A stretch of DNA of 64,000 bases, taken from NCBI RefSeq assembly GCF_014855495.1, contig NZ_JACYFJ010000004.1:248001-312000 (forward strand). Direction: 5' to 3'. This document shows positions 60,931 to 64,000 of the stretch, in pieces. The translations under genes were made by a program, and so were the position numbers. This DNA comes from Euzebyella saccharophila. Lineage in GTDB: Bacteria > Bacteroidota > Bacteroidia > Flavobacteriales > Flavobacteriaceae. Position 1 is the stretch's first letter, and each line of letters opens with the position of its first letter. The notes beneath the pieces were generated by a model, which worked only from the letters and a program-made list of their open reading frames with translations, did not search any database and was not told where the DNA came from.

Positions 60931-62592
60931 ATGTTTGAGATTTCAGAATTAAAAGCGAAAAAGCTGCCTGAACTTCAGGAAATTGCAAAGGGCTTAAATG
61001 TACCCAAATTCAAGTCCTTAAAAAAATTGGACCTGGTATACCAAATACTTGATGTACAAGCCTCTAACCCCAAAGTGGTGCAAGAGGTTGCCGCTGGCCA
61101 AACAGAGGAAAAACCAAAAACCAGAACCCCTAGGAAAAGAATAAGCAAGGATAGCAGCCCTGAAACAAGCAAGGAAACTGCACCGGAAAAAAAACCGGAA
61201 GCTGAAAAAACTGATAATGAGCCAAAAAAACCAAGGCCAAGGGCTCAGAACAAAAATAACAGTACCAATAAACCTAACAATTCCAACAATAATTCAAACT
61301 CAAATTCCAATACCAATAGCGGTAAGCCGGATCAAAAGAATAATCAAAACCGAAAAGGGCAGAACAACAAAAATCAAAACAATCAGAATAGTAAGAACAG
61401 ACATCAAAAGAGCAACCACGACAAAAGCAATTTTGACAAGGACTTAAAAAACAGGTACAAAGAGCCTGAATATGAGTTCGATAGCATTATTGAAAGTGAG
61501 GGCGTGTTGGATATTATGCAAGATGGGTATGGGTTCTTACGTTCGTCCGACTATAATTACCTATCATCACCAGATGATATTTATGTATCCCAATCCCAGA
61601 TTAGACTTTTTGGACTCAAGACCGGGGATACCGTTTTAGGAAATGTTAGGCCACCAAAAGAAGGTGAAAAATATTTTCCATTAATAAAGGTGAACAAAAT
61701 AAACGGAATTGACCCCCAAGTGGTGAGAGACCGAGTTTCCTTTGAGCACTTAACACCGCTTTTCCCACAGGAAAAATTTAATTTGGCAGACAAGCAGAGC
61801 AATATATCCACTAGGATCATTGATTTATTCTCACCAATAGGCAAAGGACAAAGAGGTATGATCGTTTCCCAGCCCAAAACTGGTAAGACAATGCTCTTGA
61901 AAGCAGTGGCAAATGCTATCGCTGCCAATCACCCTGAAGTTTATCAAATTATTTTACTGATTGACGAAAGACCGGAAGAGGTTACGGATATGCAGCGAAA
62001 TGTGCGTGGGGAGGTGGTTGCTTCTACTTTTGACAAGGAAGCCTCAGAGCACGTAAGGGTAGCCAATATCGTTCTTGAAAAAGCGAAGCGTTTGGTAGAA
62101 TGTGGCCATGATGTGGTTATCCTATTGGATTCCATTACGCGTTTGGCAAGAGCCTATAACACTGTTCAACCAGCTTCCGGTAAGGTTCTAAGTGGTGGTG
62201 TAGACGCTAACGCATTGCACAAGCCTAAGCGTTTCTTTGGAGCGGCAAGAAATATTGAAGGTGGTGGTTCCCTGTCCATAATCGCTACGGCGCTTACTGA
62301 AACCGGCTCTAAAATGGATGAGGTTATTTTTGAAGAATTTAAAGGAACCGGTAACATGGAACTTCAGTTGGATCGTAAAATTTCTAACCGTAGAATTTTC
62401 CCTGCCATTGACCTTACCTCTTCAAGTACAAGACGTGACGATCTTTTATTGGATGAAAATACCATTCAAAGAATGTGGATTCTAAGAAAATATTTAGCGG
62501 ATATGAATCCGGTGGAAGCTATGGAGTTCATTGAGCAGCGTATCAAGCAAACCAAAAACAATGAAGAGTTCTTACTTACAATGAACCAATAA
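60931..62592 (+). CDS. rho: Transcription termination factor Rho with Asn/Lys-rich insertion
   Basis: 553 residues versus about 420 in E. coli. N-terminal Rho_N helix domain ([20 protein letters not shown]), then about 110 residues of low-complexity sequence rich in Asn, Lys, Gln, Ser and Pro (roughly 65-170), then the OB-fold RNA-binding domain ([14 protein letters not shown]) and ATPase domain ([17 protein letters not shown] Walker [24 protein letters not shown]). It ends untranslated transcripts. A 120-base leader precedes it; rho is often autoregulated. Confidence 0.95.
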   Translation: MFEISELKAKKLPELQEIAKGLNVPKFKSLKKLDLVYQILDVQASNPKVVQEVAAGQTEEKPKTRTPRKRISKDSSPETSKETAPEKKPEAEKTDNEPKKPRPRAQNKNNSTNKPNNSNNNSNSNSNTNSGKPDQKNNQNRKGQNNKNQNNQNSKNRHQKSNHDKSNFDKDLKNRYKEPEYEFDSIIESEGVLDIMQDGYGFLRSSDYNYLSSPDDIYVSQSQIRLFGLKTGDTVLGNVRPPKEGEKYFPLIKVNKINGIDPQVVRDRVSFEHLTPLFPQEKFNLADKQSNISTRIIDLFSPIGKGQRGMIVSQPKTGKTMLLKAVANAIAANHPEVYQIILLIDERPEEVTDMQRNVRGEVVASTFDKEASEHVRVANIVLEKAKRLVECGHDVVILLDSITRLARAYNTVQPASGKVLSGGVDANALHKPKRFFGAARNIEGGGSLSIIATALTETGSKMDEVIFEEFKGTGNMELQLDRKISNRRIFPAIDLTSSSTRRDDLLLDENTIQRMWILRKYLADMNPVEAMEFIEQRIKQTKNNEEFLLTMNQ

Positions 62593-62613
62593 AAGGGCCC
62601 AAGTAATAGATTT

Positions 62614-62648
62614 AAATCCCGGAAACATCAAAGTTTTCGGGATTTTTT
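62614..62648 (+). terminator. Terminator of rho
   Basis: AATCCCGGAAAC and GTTTTCGGGATT (one G-T pair) with a six-base loop, then a T-run. Confidence 0.88.
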
Positions 62649-62802
62649 TATGCCCATATGTTGCTAATTATCTATTTGAGCTTTTAGATAATTACTTAAA
62701 AATTTACCGTTAATCAGATTTTTAAAATATATTTATAAAGCAAAAATACCCAACCCCCGAATTTTGCGTGTTTAAACAAGTTGAACCTAAAACGCTTATA
62801 AC

Positions 62803-63534
62803 ATGAAAAATTCAAACTATTTTTCCATGAAAATTCTTTCTTTCCTACTTCTTTTGGGCACAATTTATGGTTGTGGCGAACAAACCGGGAAAATCATTGA
62901 TGAGACAGTTTCAGAGCCCAAAAATATGATTGTTAGCCTGCAGGATGGCAAAGTATTTTATGATACCTACACGGAGCGAAGAGCAAAAATTATAAAGCGT
63001 TATGAGGACTCAATGGACAAAAGGGACCAAAAAGGCGATACTGACGGAAACAGTCAGGAAGCAGAGGAGTCTACTTCCGCAGCAATGGAAGGAGGCTTTG
63101 TTCCTACCAGGTTTATTGAGTTCAATTATAAAGATTTAAAGACCTATCTCAAGTTTATTGAACAAGAGGCAGATAGTGCCCAAGTAGACATTTCAAATCT
63201 TAGAATTTACCTCACCAACTATCCCAAGAAACAAGAATTTCCGGACGGTAAAACTATTAAAGAACCTAGACGCAATAGTGTTATGATGGTGCCAACAACA
63301 TCTGACGGAAAGAAGAATTTTGCATTCTATACCGCGGACGATTCTGAGGATGGGCAAAGAAAAGCGTATTTACTTACCGATGAACTTGATGATACCGGGA
63401 AGTATATAGGTGGAAAAAAGAAATCTAAAGCGTCTATAGCACCTAGCATTTTACCGGTAGAAGCACCCGCTCCACCTGCCCAAAATCAACAGAGCCTATA
63501 CGGAAATGAAGGAGGGTTACACCCTCCTTCATAG
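62803..63534 (+). CDS. Unrecognised lipoprotein
   Basis: 243 residues (an alternative start at 62827, MKILSFLLLL, gives a neater lipoprotein signal). Cys in IYGCGEQ is the lipidation site. The central region (FIEFNYKDLKTYLKFIEQEADSAQVDISNLRIYLTNYPKK) looks like a small compact domain; the C-terminus is Pro/Ala-rich (APAPPAQNQQSLYG). I do not recognise the family. The next gene, cut by the window end, starts 30 bases later and may be in the same operon. Confidence 0.6.
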   Translation: MKNSNYFSMKILSFLLLLGTIYGCGEQTGKIIDETVSEPKNMIVSLQDGKVFYDTYTERRAKIIKRYEDSMDKRDQKGDTDGNSQEAEESTSAAMEGGFVPTRFIEFNYKDLKTYLKFIEQEADSAQVDISNLRIYLTNYPKKQEFPDGKTIKEPRRNSVMMVPTTSDGKKNFAFYTADDSEDGQRKAYLLTDELDDTGKYIGGKKKSKASIAPSILPVEAPAPPAQNQQSLYGNEGGLHPPS

Positions 63535-63564
63535 CTAGCCCAGCTTAACCTAACGGCTGTATGC

Positions 63565-64000
63565 ATGTTGTTCAACCCAAATTCATTACTTGAAAATTCT
63601 TATATCCCCATATATGGGATAACTTTAGCTGTAGCCATGTTCAGATATCCAAAATATTTTGACACCGCCTTAAAGTATTTTCCCATTCTGCTTCTCTACA
63701 CATTTTTTAATGAAACCCTGGGAACTCTCATTTATAAGTATGATGCCTTTAGCCTAACGGTAAATTCTCTTTACATCGATTATTATTATGTCATATACAA
63801 CATTTATAACATCGTATTTTTTGTCTATTTTCTTTATCTGTTCAGGAGCTATACAGAAAATTTAGCTTTCAAAAAATTAGCAAAGTACTTTATCTATATT
63901 TTCCTAGGGGTAGTACTGGTGAATTTATTTGTACAAGATTTCTTTTTGGAATATCAGTATTTAACCTTCTTTACAGGAACGGCATTCCTAGTAATCATCG
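63565..64000 (+). CDS. Integral membrane protein, N-terminal part (3' truncated)
   Basis: The frame from ATG 63565 stays open to the window end, giving 145 codons. It has five or so hydrophobic helices separated by short loops: MLFNPNSLLENSYIPIYGITLAVAM, FPILLLYTFFNE, IYNIVFFVYFLYLF, FIYIFLGVVLVNLFVQ, LTFFTGTAFLVII. No domain beyond membrane segments is visible; a downstream cytoplasmic domain, such as a kinase, may exist past the edge. Probably co-transcribed with the preceding lipoprotein. Confidence 0.6.
   Translation, partial: MLFNPNSLLENSYIPIYGITLAVAMFRYPKYFDTALKYFPILLLYTFFNETLGTLIYKYDAFSLTVNSLYIDYYYVIYNIYNIVFFVYFLYLFRSYTENLAFKKLAKYFIYIFLGVVLVNLFVQDFFLEYQYLTFFTGTAFLVII

Noticed and set aside
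1-64000. Insertion sequences, prophage, CRISPR array or replication origin
   Set aside because: No transposase, integrase, phage gene, regular short spaced repeats, dnaA or origin-like cluster seen.

Overview
The window is a chromosomal segment of a low-GC, probably marine member of the Flavobacteriaceae (Bacteroidota). Evidence for this: several promoters fit the Bacteroidetes pattern (TTTG near -33, TAnnTTTG near -7); there are flavobacterial families such as DUF4920, DUF1684, DUF4197, DUF4293, DUF6268, DUF1599 and BT_3928; a type III glutamine synthetase (GlnN) sits beside a eukaryote-like type II enzyme; and one protein is a cyclophilin-FKBP fusion. Gene density is high. Short operons alternate strand and are closed by clear hairpin terminators. 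I see no insertion sequence, prophage, CRISPR array or replication origin.

Layout. 0-9 kb: the C-terminal part of an M14 carboxypeptidase, a csaA-transporter-acyltransferase operon, thiol redox genes, an unrecognised lipoprotein/helical-protein pair, a cold-shock gene and the dual immunophilin. 9-17.5 kb: M28 peptidase with polyphosphate kinase 2, a sigma-54-type response regulator without a DNA-binding domain, and a four-gene ABC transporter/MscS/outer-membrane operon. 17.5-24.5 kb: grpE-dnaJ, mnmD, ilvE, an NTP pyrophosphatase, small membrane proteins and a fluoride channel. 24.7-27.6 kb: PII protein, ammonium transporter and a porin. 27.6-42.6 kb: lipoproteins, a second MscS channel, Lrp, purU, pyrF, prfA, an ApbE-thioredoxin-Rieske cluster, purM and glnN. 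42.8-50.6 kb: type II glutamine synthetase, a Ca2+/cation antiporter, apt, tRNA-Arg, a CBM9-like protein and a split YeeE/YedE transporter. 50.6-64 kb: the clpS/prmA/tpiA/BT_3928/DUF1599 operon, folP-cdaA, truA with an ABC exporter, a phosphodiesterase, an SDR enzyme, rho, a lipoprotein and a truncated membrane protein.

Nitrogen assimilation is the main functional theme. PII-Amt-porin and the divergent glnN/glnII pair are about 18 kb apart, yet both carry CCCC...GGGG inverted repeats at about -90 from the predicted transcription starts. This looks like a shared operator for an unidentified regulator and is the best candidate here for something undescribed.

Other points of interest: at least seven genes use TTG start codons; several very short membrane proteins have no gene call above 60 codons; the tRNA-Arg 3' end is duplicated downstream, as in an attachment-site scar; and a 19-residue hydrophobic peptide lies just ahead of a strong terminator. 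All family assignments come from reading translated sequence and motifs; no database search was possible.
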